This document shows positions 52,717 through 62,605 of a stretch of 64,000 nt of DNA, one piece after another. The stretch is taken from assembly GCA_001768565.1 (NCBI GenBank), contig MEOE01000018.1, forward strand, positions 1-64,000, in the 5' to 3' direction. Origin of the DNA: Bacteroidetes bacterium GWF2_33_16. Lineage in GTDB: Bacteria; Bacteroidota; Bacteroidia; Bacteroidales; UBA12077. A program made the position numbers and the translations under genes. Each line of letters begins with the position of its first letter. The first letter of the stretch is position 1. Under the pieces are notes generated by a model, which saw nothing but the letters and a program-made list of their open reading frames with translations, was not told the origin of the DNA and did no database searches.

Positions 52717-54240
52717 TTATTCAACATTTTTATGCTTTATTTTTAAAAAAGCTTTACCCAAATTTTCAATAATATCAGATGCAATTAAAGCCTCTTCTCC
52801 TATTGTTTCAATTGCAATATCTGCTGCAAGTCCATGTAAATATACGCCAATAATTGCTGCAAATTTCGAATCATATCCCTGCCCCAATAACGAAAGTATA
52901 ATGCCAGTTAGTACATCGCCACTACCTGCAGTTGCCATTCCCGGGTTTCCTGTGGAATTGAAATAACAAGTACCATCGGGGCATGCAATAGAAGTGTTGG
53001 CCCCTTTTAACACTAAAAAAAGTTTGTTTTTTACCGCGAATTCAATTTGCATTTGCAGCCGTTCATAGTCATTTTTCCATTTGCCCACCAATCGTTCAAA
53101 CTCTTTTGGATGAGGAGTTAGAATGCTATGCTCAGGGATTTTATTAATAAGTTCTTTATGTTTAGACAAGATATTTAAACCATCAGCATCAATTACTAAA
53201 GGATTTAAATAGTCATTTAATAATGAAGTAAATCCTTTTATGGTATTTGGTTTTGTTCCAATTGCAGGACCTATACCAATTGCGGTGTAGTCGTTTGGAT
53301 TATTTATACCAGAAAAAATAAGCTCTGATTGATCAATACTAGTCATTGCTTCAGGCAAAGCTGTTTGAATAATTTGGTATCCTAGTTTTGGAATATGCAC
53401 AGTTGCCAAACCAATCCCCGTGCGCAGGCACGCTCTTGCACCAAGAATCGCTGCACCCATTTTTCCGTAACTACCCGATATTAATAAAACATGACCATAT
53501 GTTCCTTTATGCGAGAACTTTTGTCGAATCTTTAAATGGTCTTTTATGTAATCGTTTTGAATATAAAAAAAAGGAGTTTCAGTTGAGTTAATAATTGTAG
53601 GATGCAAGCCTATTGGTAGAATAATCCATTTTTTAACATACCCCTGATTTTCGGGAAAGAAAAAGGAAAGCTTTGGAAATTGTAATGTTAAAGTGTAATC
53701 AGCTTTAATTATTGATTCAGAGTTATTTTCCGAATTATCCTCTCCAAATAAACCAGACGGAATATCGATAGAAATTACTTCTACTTTTGAATTGTTAATA
53801 AAACGAATAGTTTCACTTGCTATTCCATCTGTCTTGCGCGTAAGCCCTGATCCGAATATTCCATCAATAATAATTGAATTTTCCTGGATTAGTGGAAAAT
53901 CCTTTTGTGAATAGATTTCTTTAATCTTTATCGTTGTATCTTTTTTAATTCGATTTAGGTTGATTTCACAATCTGGGGATAAATCTTCTGAGATTCTAAT
54001 TATATACACTTCAATAATATAATTCTGTATAAATAATTGTCTTGCTACAACCAAAGCATCGCCACCATTATTTCCGGGTCCAACAAAAACAAGATATTTT
54101 TTAGTTTTTTCTATGTTTTGAATTATCCATTGGGTAATAGTACTTGCAGCTCGCTCCATCAAATCAATAGATTTAATAGGCTCGTTTTGGATAGTAAAAT
54201 GATCAATTTCACGTATTTGGGATGATCGAAATATTTTCAT
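52717..54240 (-). CDS. nnr: Bifunctional NAD(P)H-hydrate repair enzyme (epimerase and dehydratase)
   Basis: Repairs hydrated NAD(P)H. The N-terminal YjeF_N epimerase domain (1-210) has FVGPGNNGGDALVVARQL and IIDGIFGSGLTRKTDG; the C-terminal ribokinase-like dehydratase (about 225-500) has HKGTYGHVLLISGSYGKMGAAILGA, IGIGPAIG, LVIDADGLNIL, SILTPHPKEFERLVG and PGMATAGSGDVLTGII. 507 aa, complete fusion as in E. coli YjeF. Monocistronic, and the start ATG is well placed before MKIFRSSQIREID. Confidence 0.96.
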   Translation of the reverse strand: MKIFRSSQIREIDHFTIQNEPIKSIDLMERAASTITQWIIQNIEKTKKYLVFVGPGNNGGDALVVARQLFIQNYIIEVYIIRISEDLSPDCEINLNRIKKDTTIKIKEIYSQKDFPLIQENSIIIDGIFGSGLTRKTDGIASETIRFINNSKVEVISIDIPSGLFGEDNSENNSESIIKADYTLTLQFPKLSFFFPENQGYVKKWIILPIGLHPTIINSTETPFFYIQNDYIKDHLKIRQKFSHKGTYGHVLLISGSYGKMGAAILGARACLRTGIGLATVHIPKLGYQIIQTALPEAMTSIDQSELIFSGINNPNDYTAIGIGPAIGTKPNTIKGFTSLLNDYLNPLVIDADGLNILSKHKELINKIPEHSILTPHPKEFERLVGKWKNDYERLQMQIEFAVKNKLFLVLKGANTSIACPDGTCYFNSTGNPGMATAGSGDVLTGIILSLLGQGYDSKFAAIIGVYLHGLAADIAIETIGEEALIASDIIENLGKAFLKIKHKNVE

Positions 54241-54315
54241 AACTTCGATATTTTTAAAAACAAATTTAATAGGTTAAACCTTTAAATAAAAACTTGGTCA
54301 CAGAAAAAAGATTTA

Positions 54316-54323
54316 TATATTTG
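54316..54323 (+). promoter_or_regulatory. Bacteroidota-type promoter (TTGG-N18-TATATTTG) for the POT transporter
   Basis: TATATTTG followed by a C-rich start region, with TTGG at 54294-54297 in the -33 position. It predicts a leader of about 45 nt. Confidence 0.6.
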
Positions 54324-54373
54324 TCACGCTTAGAAAAATTTGAAAATTAATATTAACTAAAAAATAATGAATT

Positions 54374-56020
54374 ATGTTTAAAGGACATCCGAAGGGTTTA
54401 TATGTTGCCTTTTTTGCAAACATGGGAGAACGATTTGGTTTCTATACCATGATGGGTATTCTTGTATTTTATCTAACGGCCAAATTTGGTCTTTCTGAAT
54501 CAAATGCAGGATTGATTTATAGTATTTTCTATGGATCTATTTATGGATTAGCCCTCGTAGGAGGTATCCTTGCTGATAGAACCCAAAACTATAAAGGAGT
54601 TATCTATATAGGTTTATTTACCATGCTAGGAGGTTATATTTTAATGTCTGTTCCTGGCTTTGGTTTGGCATTTACTGTTGCGGCTTTAATGATTATAGCT
54701 TTTGGTAATGGTTTATTTAAAGGGAACTTACAAGCTGTAGTTGGCCAGTTATACGATGATCCTAAATATTCTCATTTAAGAGATTCTGCTTTTAGTGTAT
54801 TTTATATGGGTATCAATGTTGGTGCTTTATTTGCTCCAAGTGCTGCTTCTGGAATAATTAACTGGTTTATTAAATCAAAAGGATTTTTACGCGATGATTC
54901 TTTACCTGCATTAATTCATAAATTTAATTCTGGACTAATAAATGCAGCAGAAAAAACTGATTTACAAGCTTTAGCTGATAAGGTTTCTGGAAGTGCAGTA
55001 ACCGATTTAGGAACTTTTACACATGATTATCTTTCTGCCTATGGTACGGGATTTAATTACGCTTTTGCTGTTGCTGGTATAACTATGGTGTTATCGATAA
55101 TAATATACACTATTTTCAAAAGGATGTTGCCTGATGTTAAGAAGGCCATTGCTGAAAAAGGAGCTCAGATTATTGAAATGTCAAAAGAGGAAACAAAACA
55201 GCGTTTAACTGCATTATTCCTTGTTTTTGGAGTAGTAATTTTCTTCTGGATGGCATTCCATCAAAATGGTTTAACTATGAGTCTGTTTGCAAGAGACTAT
55301 ACTGTTCAGCAAGTTGGACCTGCTACCTATCTTGTATTTAATATTTGGTCTTTACTATCAATTGTAGTTGGAATTCTGTCACTAACTTATATCTTGAAAA
55401 GGGATTCTTCAGGTAAAACTAAACTTGTAAGTATTGGGTTATTAGCTTTATCAGTTTTAGCTACATATTATTTTTACAGCAATAATCCTGAAGTAAATGC
55501 ATTCTCCCCTGAACTATTTCAACACTTTAATCCAACAATGATTGTTTTATTAACACCAATAGTTGTAGGTATTTTTGCATATTTAAATAAACGAGGAAAA
55601 GAACCTTCTGCACCAAGAAAGATTGGTATTGGGATGATTATTACATCTTTTGGATTTCTAATTTTATTAATTGGTTCTTTAGGTTTAGATCCATTTCAAA
55701 CAATACAAGCTGATCCAAATCACCTTCGTGTTGGAACAGGATGGCTAATAGGTACTTATTTTACATTAACCATTGCCGAATTATTTCTAAGTCCAATGGG
55801 TATATCATTTGTATCAAAAGTATCACCACCTAAATATCAAGGTTTAATGCAAGGTGGATGGTTAGGGGCAACAGCATTAGGCAACCTACTATTAGGTGTT
55901 GGTAGTTTCTTGTATGCAAGAGTTCAAATCTGGCAGGTATGGGCAATTTTTATTATTTTATGTTTTATTGCTGCTGGATTCATTTTCAAGGTTATGAAAA
56001 AATTAGAAAAAGTATCATAA
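54374..56020 (+). CDS. POT-family proton-dependent peptide transporter
   Basis: 548 aa with about 12 to 14 membrane helices. Family signature: ANMGERFGFYTMMGILVFYL at the N-terminus (the ERFxxY motif, without the first Glu of ExxER), FGNGLFKGNLQAVVGQLYDD, FSVFYMGINVGALFAPSAA (PTR2 motif) and YFTLTIAELFLSPMGISFV. Imports di- and tripeptides with protons. Monocistronic with its own promoter and terminator. It may work with the nearby PepD dipeptidase in peptide use, an inference from function only. Confidence 0.93.
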   Translation: MFKGHPKGLYVAFFANMGERFGFYTMMGILVFYLTAKFGLSESNAGLIYSIFYGSIYGLALVGGILADRTQNYKGVIYIGLFTMLGGYILMSVPGFGLAFTVAALMIIAFGNGLFKGNLQAVVGQLYDDPKYSHLRDSAFSVFYMGINVGALFAPSAASGIINWFIKSKGFLRDDSLPALIHKFNSGLINAAEKTDLQALADKVSGSAVTDLGTFTHDYLSAYGTGFNYAFAVAGITMVLSIIIYTIFKRMLPDVKKAIAEKGAQIIEMSKEETKQRLTALFLVFGVVIFFWMAFHQNGLTMSLFARDYTVQQVGPATYLVFNIWSLLSIVVGILSLTYILKRDSSGKTKLVSIGLLALSVLATYYFYSNNPEVNAFSPELFQHFNPTMIVLLTPIVVGIFAYLNKRGKEPSAPRKIGIGMIITSFGFLILLIGSLGLDPFQTIQADPNHLRVGTGWLIGTYFTLTIAELFLSPMGISFVSKVSPPKYQGLMQGGWLGATALGNLLLGVGSFLYARVQIWQVWAIFIILCFIAAGFIFKVMKKLEKVS

Positions 56021-56037
56021 AGATAAATTGCTTTTTT

Positions 56038-56076
56038 AAAATCCCACAATATAAAATATTGTGGGATTTTTTTTGA
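56038..56076 (+). terminator. Terminator of the POT transporter
   Basis: AAATCCCACAATA and TATTGTGGGATTT form a near-perfect 13-bp stem with a TAAAA loop, followed by a T tract. Confidence 0.9.
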
Positions 56077-56094
56077 AAAAAAATAAGCGTTTTG

Positions 56095-56104
56095 CAAACG
56101 TTTG
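56095..56104. promoter_or_regulatory. Perfect palindrome CAAACGTTTG, candidate LacI-type operator of the maltose operon
   Basis: A 10-bp CG-centred palindrome about 85 bp upstream of the -7 box of the sugar operon. LacI-family regulators bind CG-centred palindromes; no LacI gene is in the window. Confidence 0.45.
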
Positions 56105-56185
56105 AAATAAGCCTTTGACTTCGTTTTGATCCGCTGTAAATAATTGCCTACTAATAAATTACATGCTTTGTATAGCTTTTTTTAT

Positions 56186-56193
56186 TATCTTTG
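56186..56193 (+). promoter_or_regulatory. Bacteroidota-type promoter (TTTG-N15-TATCTTTG) of the maltose operon
   Basis: TAtcTTTG is followed by the ATG at 56233 after about 40 bp, with TTTG at 56167-56170 as a somewhat close -33. The ATG at 56233 (MKKEKRALSFWQ) is therefore the right start for the first gene. Confidence 0.5.
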
Positions 56194-56232
56194 ATTAAAG
56201 ATAAATTTCTGCATTTTTTAATCCTATTGTAT

Positions 56233-57735
56233 ATGAAAAAAGAAAAAAGAGCACTCAGTTTTTGGCAGATTTGGAATATGAGTTTTGGCTTTTTCGGAAT
56301 TCAATTCGGATTTGCTTTACAAAATGCTAATGTGAGTAGAATATTTCAGACACTCGATGCCGATGTTAGTAAGATTGCTCTCTATTGGCTTGCTGCTCCG
56401 GTTACTGGTTTAATAGTGCAGCCCATAATTGGACATTTAAGTGATAATACATGGACTCGTCTGGGCCGAAGAAGACCTTATTTTCTTGTAGGAGCATTGT
56501 TAGCATCAATAGCATTACTCGTTATGCCAAACTCTCCATCTTTATGGATTGCTGTAGGTATGCTTTGGATTATGGATGCATCAATAAATATTTCGATGGA
56601 ACCATTTAGGGCATTTGTAGGTGATATGCTTCCATCAAAGCAAAGAACACTTGGATTTAGTATGCAAAGCTTTTTTATTGGTACGGGTGCCATTATTGCA
56701 TCTTTTCTCCCATATGTATTTACAAACTGGCTAAATATTGCAAATACTGCCCCCGATGGAGAAATACCTTTGTCTGTTAAACTGTCGTTTTATATTGGTG
56801 GATTTGTATTTCTCGCGTCGGTGTTATGGACTATTTTTTCCACGAAAGAATATTCGCCTGAAGAATTGGCTGAATTTGAAGATAAGGAATTTGAACGTCA
56901 GTTAAAAGCCGAACAAGAAGTAAACATTAAAAATTCGAGAAATGATTTTAAAATTGGAACCATCTTCTTATCTATAGGAATAGCAGTAACCGTACTTCTT
57001 AAATTTATTCATGTTGATCAGGAGGTATTTATTTTCTCAATTGGTTTAGGTTTATTCGGATTACTTGAAATTATTAGTGGTTTGTTAAAGAAAGCAGGGA
57101 AATTAAAAAATGGCTTTGTTGCTGTAATTTCAGACTTTAATACTATGCCAACAACCATGAAACAGCTTGCTGTTGTTCAGTTTTTCTCCTGGTTTGCGTT
57201 GTTTGCCATGTGGATTTATACAACAGCAGGTGTTACAAGTCATGTATACGGAACATCTGATACAACATCTGCATTATATAATGAAGGAGCAAACTGGGTA
57301 GGCATATGCTTTGGTATTTATAATGGCTTTGCAGCAATTTTTGCTTTCTGGCTCATTTATTTTGCCAAAATTACAAATCGAAAAGTTGCTCATGCTGTAT
57401 CATTGGTGATTGGTGGTATAAGCTTAGCTTCGATTTACTTAATTACAAATCCGGTTTTATTATTACTGCCATTTGTGGGAATAGGTTTGGCCTGGGCAAG
57501 TATATTGGCAATGCCATATGCTATGTTAACAGGTTCATTGCCAGCGCAAAAGATGGGTGTGTACATGGGTATTTTTAATTTCTTTATAGTTATTCCACAG
57601 ATTTTGGCTGCCAGCATCCTTGGCTTTGTTGTTAAATCAGCTTTTAGTAATCATCCAATTTATGCACTTATTGTTGGAGGTATTTCGATGATTCTGGCGG
57701 GTATTTTAGTTGTTTTTGTTAAAGACAGAGATTAG
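56233..57735 (+). CDS. MFS sugar transporter (SLC45/maltose permease-like)
   Basis: 500 aa with about 12 helices. It has the SLC45-type start LSFWQIWNMSFGFFGIQFGFALQNANVSRIF, and LIVQPIIGHLSDNTWTRLGRRRPYFL with the RxGRRRP loop, and ISMEPFRAFVGDMLP. Gene order (transporter, beta-phosphoglucomutase, maltose phosphorylase, GH13 enzymes) points to maltose import. The next gene starts 2 bp after its stop, so it is the first gene of the operon. Confidence 0.9.
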   Translation: MKKEKRALSFWQIWNMSFGFFGIQFGFALQNANVSRIFQTLDADVSKIALYWLAAPVTGLIVQPIIGHLSDNTWTRLGRRRPYFLVGALLASIALLVMPNSPSLWIAVGMLWIMDASINISMEPFRAFVGDMLPSKQRTLGFSMQSFFIGTGAIIASFLPYVFTNWLNIANTAPDGEIPLSVKLSFYIGGFVFLASVLWTIFSTKEYSPEELAEFEDKEFERQLKAEQEVNIKNSRNDFKIGTIFLSIGIAVTVLLKFIHVDQEVFIFSIGLGLFGLLEIISGLLKKAGKLKNGFVAVISDFNTMPTTMKQLAVVQFFSWFALFAMWIYTTAGVTSHVYGTSDTTSALYNEGANWVGICFGIYNGFAAIFAFWLIYFAKITNRKVAHAVSLVIGGISLASIYLITNPVLLLLPFVGIGLAWASILAMPYAMLTGSLPAQKMGVYMGIFNFFIVIPQILAASILGFVVKSAFSNHPIYALIVGGISMILAGILVVFVKDRD

Positions 57736-57737
57736 TT

Positions 57738-58400
57738 ATGAATAACATTGAAGCTGTAATTTTTGATCTGGATGGGGTTATTGTCGATACTGCTATTTTT
57801 CATTATCAGGCATGGAAAAGGCTCGCTAATGAGATGGGTTTTGATCTTACTATTCACCAAAACGAGCACCTTAAGGGCATTAGTCGGTTCGAATCGCTCG
57901 ATATAGTGCTGGAGATTGGTAAAATAAATCATCTTACTAAAAAAGAAAAAGAAGTACTTGCTACAAGAAAAAATGAGTGGTACAAAGAAAACATATTAAA
58001 AATGACCCCAAACGATATCTTACCCGGGGTTAAAATGTTTTTGCAAAAATTGAAATCTGCAAACTACAAAATTGCAATAGGCTCATCGAGTAAAAATGCA
58101 GGAATTATTCTCGAACGAATCGGTTATCAGAATTATTTTGATGCTGTTGTTGATGGTAATAAAATTGCTTTTTCGAAACCCGATCCTGAGGTTTTTATGA
58201 AAGCAGCTAATGAGCTTAAGGTGAATCCAAGAAATTGTGTTGTCTTCGAAGATGCTGCAGCTGGTATTGAAGCAGCCCATAATGCTGGCATGAAAGCAAT
58301 AGGAGTGGGGGAGCATGATGTGCTTTGTAAGGCTGATGCTATTATTAGCGATTTTAAAAATGTTGATATCTCAGTCTTTAATAAACTTATTAAATACTAA
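57738..58400 (+). CDS. pgmB: Beta-phosphoglucomutase
   Basis: HAD-superfamily phosphomutase converting beta-D-glucose 1-phosphate to glucose 6-phosphate. Motifs: AVIFDLDGVIVDTAIFHYQAW (nucleophile Asp), the cap-domain HLKGISRFESLDIVLEIG, IAIGSSSKNAGIILE (motif 2), KPDPEVF (motif 3) and VVFEDAAAGIEAAHNAG (motif 4). 220 aa. Beta-G1P is made by the maltose phosphorylase encoded next, 18 bp downstream, which fixes its role. Confidence 0.95.
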   Translation: MNNIEAVIFDLDGVIVDTAIFHYQAWKRLANEMGFDLTIHQNEHLKGISRFESLDIVLEIGKINHLTKKEKEVLATRKNEWYKENILKMTPNDILPGVKMFLQKLKSANYKIAIGSSSKNAGIILERIGYQNYFDAVVDGNKIAFSKPDPEVFMKAANELKVNPRNCVVFEDAAAGIEAAHNAGMKAIGVGEHDVLCKADAIISDFKNVDISVFNKLIKY

Positions 58401-58418
58401 ACTATAAATTCTGTTCAG

Positions 58419-60746
58419 ATGAATACGTATTTAAAAAATGACGAATGGTGTATCATTGAAGAAGGTTTTAATCCAAAAAACCAGCGTTCATCAGAAAGTA
58501 TTTTTTCGCTTGGAAACGGAAGAATTGGACAACGTGCAAACTTCGAAGAAAAATATAGTGGGGATTCGTTACGAGGAAATTATATCGCTGGAATATATTA
58601 TCCCGATAAAACAAAGGTTGGTTGGTGGAAAAATGGATATCCTGAGTATTTCGCTAAAGTTCTGAATGCACCAAATTGGATTGGAATTGATGTTTTGATA
58701 AATGACCAGATTCTTGATCTGGACAAAGTTATAGTTGATCAATTTAAGCGTATTTTAAATATGTACGAAGGCGTTCTCGAACGTTCTTTTGTTGCAGAGT
58801 TTGAAAACGGGAATAAAATAGAAGTGAATGCAAAAAGATTTTTAAGTCTGACTGAACCCGAACTCGGATGTATAAAATATGAGGTTAAGAGCTTGAATGT
58901 TATTGGCAAAATAACAATAAGTCCATTTATTGATGCCGATGTTATTAACGAAGACTCAAACTATAACGAGAAATTTTGGGATGAGGTGGCCGTGAAAAGT
59001 AGCCCGGGAGAAGCTTATATCTCAACAAAAACCAAAAAGCTTAATTTCCATGTTTGCACTGCGATGAGATACAGAGTCGATAAAAATGGGACTTTAATCA
59101 GTAATTCATCTATTGAAGAACGCAGGAAGAAGTTTGTAAGTCAGAGTATTTCAGTTAGCTGTAAAAAGAATGATGTAATTACTGTATATAAATATGGAGC
59201 TGTTACAACTTCCGAGAACCACGATAAGACAGCAATTATTGATGCTGCAAGCGCTGTACTTAAAAAATCATTTAAAAAAGGATTTGAAAAACTTTACGAT
59301 GAACACAAAAAAGCCTGGGAGCAAAAATGGCTTGAAAGTGACATTATTATTGAAGGAGATGTAGCTGCTCAGCAGGCAATTCGCTTTAATATATTTCAAT
59401 TAAATCAGACATATACAGGTGATGATGACCGTTTAAATATTGGCCCCAAAGGATTTACTGGTGAGAAATATGGCGGAAGTACATACTGGGATACCGAAGC
59501 TTATTGTGTTCCTTTCTATTTGCGCACAGCCAGCGAAAATGTTGCCAGAAATCTTTTGATTTACAGATATAGACATTTGCCAAAAGCCATTGAGAATGCC
59601 GAAAAACTTGGCTTTAAAAATGGCGCTGCTCTGTATCCAATGGTAACAATGAATGGCGAGGAATGCCATAACGAATGGGAAATAACATTCGAAGAAATTC
59701 ATCGTAACGGAGCAATAGCTTATGCCATCTATAATTATACACGATATACTGGCGACGAATCATACTTAGTTGATTATGGAATTGAAGTGTTAATTGGTAT
59801 TTGTCGCTTTTGGGCACAACGGGTTAACTATTCGAACGAAAAGAAACAGTTTGTAATGCTTGGTGTTACCGGTCCAAACGAATATGAGAATAATGTTAAC
59901 AATAATTGGTATACAAGCACTATTGCTATTTGGTGCTTAGAATATACAATTCAGTGTATAGCAAAAATCGAAGAGAAATTTTCTGAACAGTTTATTGCAC
60001 TTAAGAAAAAAATAAACTTCGATGAACTTAAGGAGGTTGGGTACTGGACAAGAATAATTGAGAATATGTACTATCCTGTAAATGAAGAGCTTGGTATTTT
60101 TTTACAACAAGAAGGATATATGGATAAAGAGCAAATTCTGGTTAAGGATTTACCTAAAGAAGACCGCCCTATTAACCAGAAATGGTCGTGGGATCGTATT
60201 TTACGTTCGTGTTTTATTAAACAAGCCGATGTTTTGCAGGGTATTTACTTTTTCGAAGATAAATTTAATTTTGATACCATAAAACGCAATTTTGATTTTT
60301 ACGAACCACGAACAGTTCATGAATCATCATTATCGCCTTGTGTTCATTCTATACTTGCTTCGAAACTGGGATATCAGGAAAAAGCATACGAGTTATATCT
60401 GCGTACAGCACGTCTCGATTTGGATGACTACAATAATGAAGTATATCAGGGATTGCATATTACAAGTATGGCCGGAACATGGATGTCGGTTGTTGAAGGT
60501 TTTGGTGGTATGCGCATAAAGAATGGAGAGCTTCATTTTAATCCTTTTATTCCAGAGCAATGGAAACAATACTCATTCAATGTTAAGTATCGTGGTCATC
60601 ATGTTAGGGTTCAGGTTACTACCGAGGATGTTATGGTTCAGAATGATTCATCGAAAAAACTGAAATTATTTATTAATGATTCAGAGTATATAATTGAGCC
60701 AAAATCGAATATAAATGTGTTAACAAAAATTAATTATGAATTGTAG
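58419..60746 (+). CDS. Maltose phosphorylase (GH65)
   Basis: 775 aa, splits maltose with phosphate into glucose and beta-glucose 1-phosphate. N-terminal beta-sandwich (about 1-280: NQRSSESIFSLGNGRIGQRANFEE), then an (alpha/alpha)6 barrel with GGSTYWDTEAYCVPFYL, MVTMNGEECHNEWEITFEEIHRNGAIAYAIYNYTRYTGDE and VTGPNEYENNVNNNWY, in which Glu 488 is the likely catalytic acid, and a phosphate-site HESSLSPCVHSI. GH65 also holds trehalose and kojibiose phosphorylases; gene context favours maltose. Its stop overlaps the GH13 start by 11 bp. Confidence 0.93.
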   Translation: MNTYLKNDEWCIIEEGFNPKNQRSSESIFSLGNGRIGQRANFEEKYSGDSLRGNYIAGIYYPDKTKVGWWKNGYPEYFAKVLNAPNWIGIDVLINDQILDLDKVIVDQFKRILNMYEGVLERSFVAEFENGNKIEVNAKRFLSLTEPELGCIKYEVKSLNVIGKITISPFIDADVINEDSNYNEKFWDEVAVKSSPGEAYISTKTKKLNFHVCTAMRYRVDKNGTLISNSSIEERRKKFVSQSISVSCKKNDVITVYKYGAVTTSENHDKTAIIDAASAVLKKSFKKGFEKLYDEHKKAWEQKWLESDIIIEGDVAAQQAIRFNIFQLNQTYTGDDDRLNIGPKGFTGEKYGGSTYWDTEAYCVPFYLRTASENVARNLLIYRYRHLPKAIENAEKLGFKNGAALYPMVTMNGEECHNEWEITFEEIHRNGAIAYAIYNYTRYTGDESYLVDYGIEVLIGICRFWAQRVNYSNEKKQFVMLGVTGPNEYENNVNNNWYTSTIAIWCLEYTIQCIAKIEEKFSEQFIALKKKINFDELKEVGYWTRIIENMYYPVNEELGIFLQQEGYMDKEQILVKDLPKEDRPINQKWSWDRILRSCFIKQADVLQGIYFFEDKFNFDTIKRNFDFYEPRTVHESSLSPCVHSILASKLGYQEKAYELYLRTARLDLDDYNNEVYQGLHITSMAGTWMSVVEGFGGMRIKNGELHFNPFIPEQWKQYSFNVKYRGHHVRVQVTTEDVMVQNDSSKKLKLFINDSEYIIEPKSNINVLTKINYEL

Positions 60747-62595
60747 TAGAGGTTTAAAATATTCGATTCTTCTTTTTTTCGTTGTTCTAATTTCAGGCGA
60801 GCTTTTTTCGCAAGTTGTAAAAAGAATTGAGCCACCGTTCTGGTTTACTGGGATGTCGGAAAAAACATTGCAGTTAATGGTTTATGGAGAACAGATTTCG
60901 ACCTACGATGTTACATGCAATGTGCCAGGTTTAATTTCAGGTATTATTAAAACAGAAAATCCAAACTATCTCTTTATCGATTTGGTTATTCCTGATGATA
61001 TTAAGACCAATATAGTGAAATTCGATTTTTTTAAGAATAAAAAAATTATAGAATCAATAAACTACGAGTTTAGGTTAAAAAGTGCCGACAAAAATCGAAA
61101 TAAAGGATTTAACAATTCGGATGTAATTTATCTTCTTATGCCCGACAGGTTTTCAAATGGAGATAGTAAAAATGATAATTCTTTACAGGTGCTTGAAAAG
61201 ACAAATCGAAGCAATCCTGATGGCAGACATGGAGGTGATATAAAAGGGATTAAAAATCACCTGGATTATATAAAAGATTTTGGTGCAACAACTATCTGGA
61301 TAACTCCTTTGCTCGAAAATAATCAACCCAAATATACCTATCATGGTTATGCTATTAGTAATTATTACAAGGTTGATCCGCGGTTTGGAACAAACGAAAA
61401 TTATGTGGAGTTGGTTAACGAAGCTCATCAAAAAGACTTAAAAATTATTATTGATGTAGTTTTAAATCACTGTGGTAGTGGTCATTGGTGGATGAGTGAT
61501 TTGCCAGCAACTGATTGGGTTCATCAATATGATGGATTTACAAGATCTAATTATCGTTCTGAAGTAGTTCAGGATCCTTATGCATCAAAAATTGATAAAA
61601 GCCTGCAAAATGATGGCTGGTTTGATGTAAATATGCCTGATCTTAACCAGGAAAATAAATTACTGGCTACCTATTTAACTCAGAATACAATATGGTGGAT
61701 TGAATATGCCGGAATTGATGGAGTAAGGCTTGATACACAGCCATACTCAGACAAGGATATGGTAGCTGCATGGGCTAAAAGAATTCAGGATGAATATCCT
61801 AATTTAACTATAATAGGAGAAGCCTGGTTGCAAGAAATAGCTCATACAGCATATTGGCAAAAGAATACAATAAATTTCGATGGTTATTCATCAAATATTC
61901 CAGTAGTAACCGATTTTCCATTGCATTATGCAATCGAAAAGGCATTCAGCGAAGAACAGAGCTGGACAGATGGAGTTTCGAGGCTCTATTATATTTTGTC
62001 GCAGGATTTTTTATATGATAATCCAATGAATACTATTGTTTTTCTCGATAATCATGACCTTACACGAATATTTTCATCTTTTAATAAAGATATTAATAAA
62101 CTTAAGCTGGCTATTGCTTTTCAATTGACAACACGTGGAATACCTTCTGTATTTTACGGAACTGAACTGTTAATGGAAGGATTCTCACATGAAGCTCATG
62201 GATTAATGCGTAAGGATTTTCCAGGAGGATGGCCAGATGATATAATCAATGGATTTGCACCTCAAGGTAGATCAGATGAACAAAATGAAATTTACACGTA
62301 TTATAAAAATATTCTCGAATGGCGAAAAACCAAACAGGTAATTCATTCGGGAAGATTAGTGCATTTTATTCCTGAAAATAATATCTATGTTTATTTCAGA
62401 TATAATGATAATGAGTGTGTTATGGTTGTTTTGAATAACAATATAACTCCACAAATACTGAAAACAAATCATTTTTCTGAAATGCTAAATAAGTATAAAT
62501 CAGGTTTTGATATTATCTCAAAATCAGAAATACAGAATTTGCAAGAACTTAAGTTGCCTGCCAAAGCGGCGATGATTATTGAATTGAAACAATAA
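60736..62595 (+). CDS. GH13 alpha-amylase family enzyme, secreted (neopullulanase/cyclomaltodextrinase-like)
   Basis: 619 aa. Signal peptide (YSILLFFVVLISGELFS), an N-terminal E-set domain (about 28-115: FWFTGMSEKTLQLMVYGEQI) and a GH13 barrel: VIYLLMPDRFSNGD, DVVLNHCGSGHWW, GVRLDTQPYSD (nucleophile Asp 333), TIIGEAWLQE (acid/base Glu 362) and FLDNHDLTR (Asp 441). All three catalytic acids are intact. It overlaps the GH65 stop by 11 bp, so it is translationally coupled. Likely cuts maltodextrins or pullulan in the periplasm, like SusA. Confidence 0.93.
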   Translation: MNCSRGLKYSILLFFVVLISGELFSQVVKRIEPPFWFTGMSEKTLQLMVYGEQISTYDVTCNVPGLISGIIKTENPNYLFIDLVIPDDIKTNIVKFDFFKNKKIIESINYEFRLKSADKNRNKGFNNSDVIYLLMPDRFSNGDSKNDNSLQVLEKTNRSNPDGRHGGDIKGIKNHLDYIKDFGATTIWITPLLENNQPKYTYHGYAISNYYKVDPRFGTNENYVELVNEAHQKDLKIIIDVVLNHCGSGHWWMSDLPATDWVHQYDGFTRSNYRSEVVQDPYASKIDKSLQNDGWFDVNMPDLNQENKLLATYLTQNTIWWIEYAGIDGVRLDTQPYSDKDMVAAWAKRIQDEYPNLTIIGEAWLQEIAHTAYWQKNTINFDGYSSNIPVVTDFPLHYAIEKAFSEEQSWTDGVSRLYYILSQDFLYDNPMNTIVFLDNHDLTRIFSSFNKDINKLKLAIAFQLTTRGIPSVFYGTELLMEGFSHEAHGLMRKDFPGGWPDDIINGFAPQGRSDEQNEIYTYYKNILEWRKTKQVIHSGRLVHFIPENNIYVYFRYNDNECVMVVLNNNITPQILKTNHFSEMLNKYKSGFDIISKSEIQNLQELKLPAKAAMIIELKQ

Positions 62596-62605
62596 AAATA
62601 TTATT

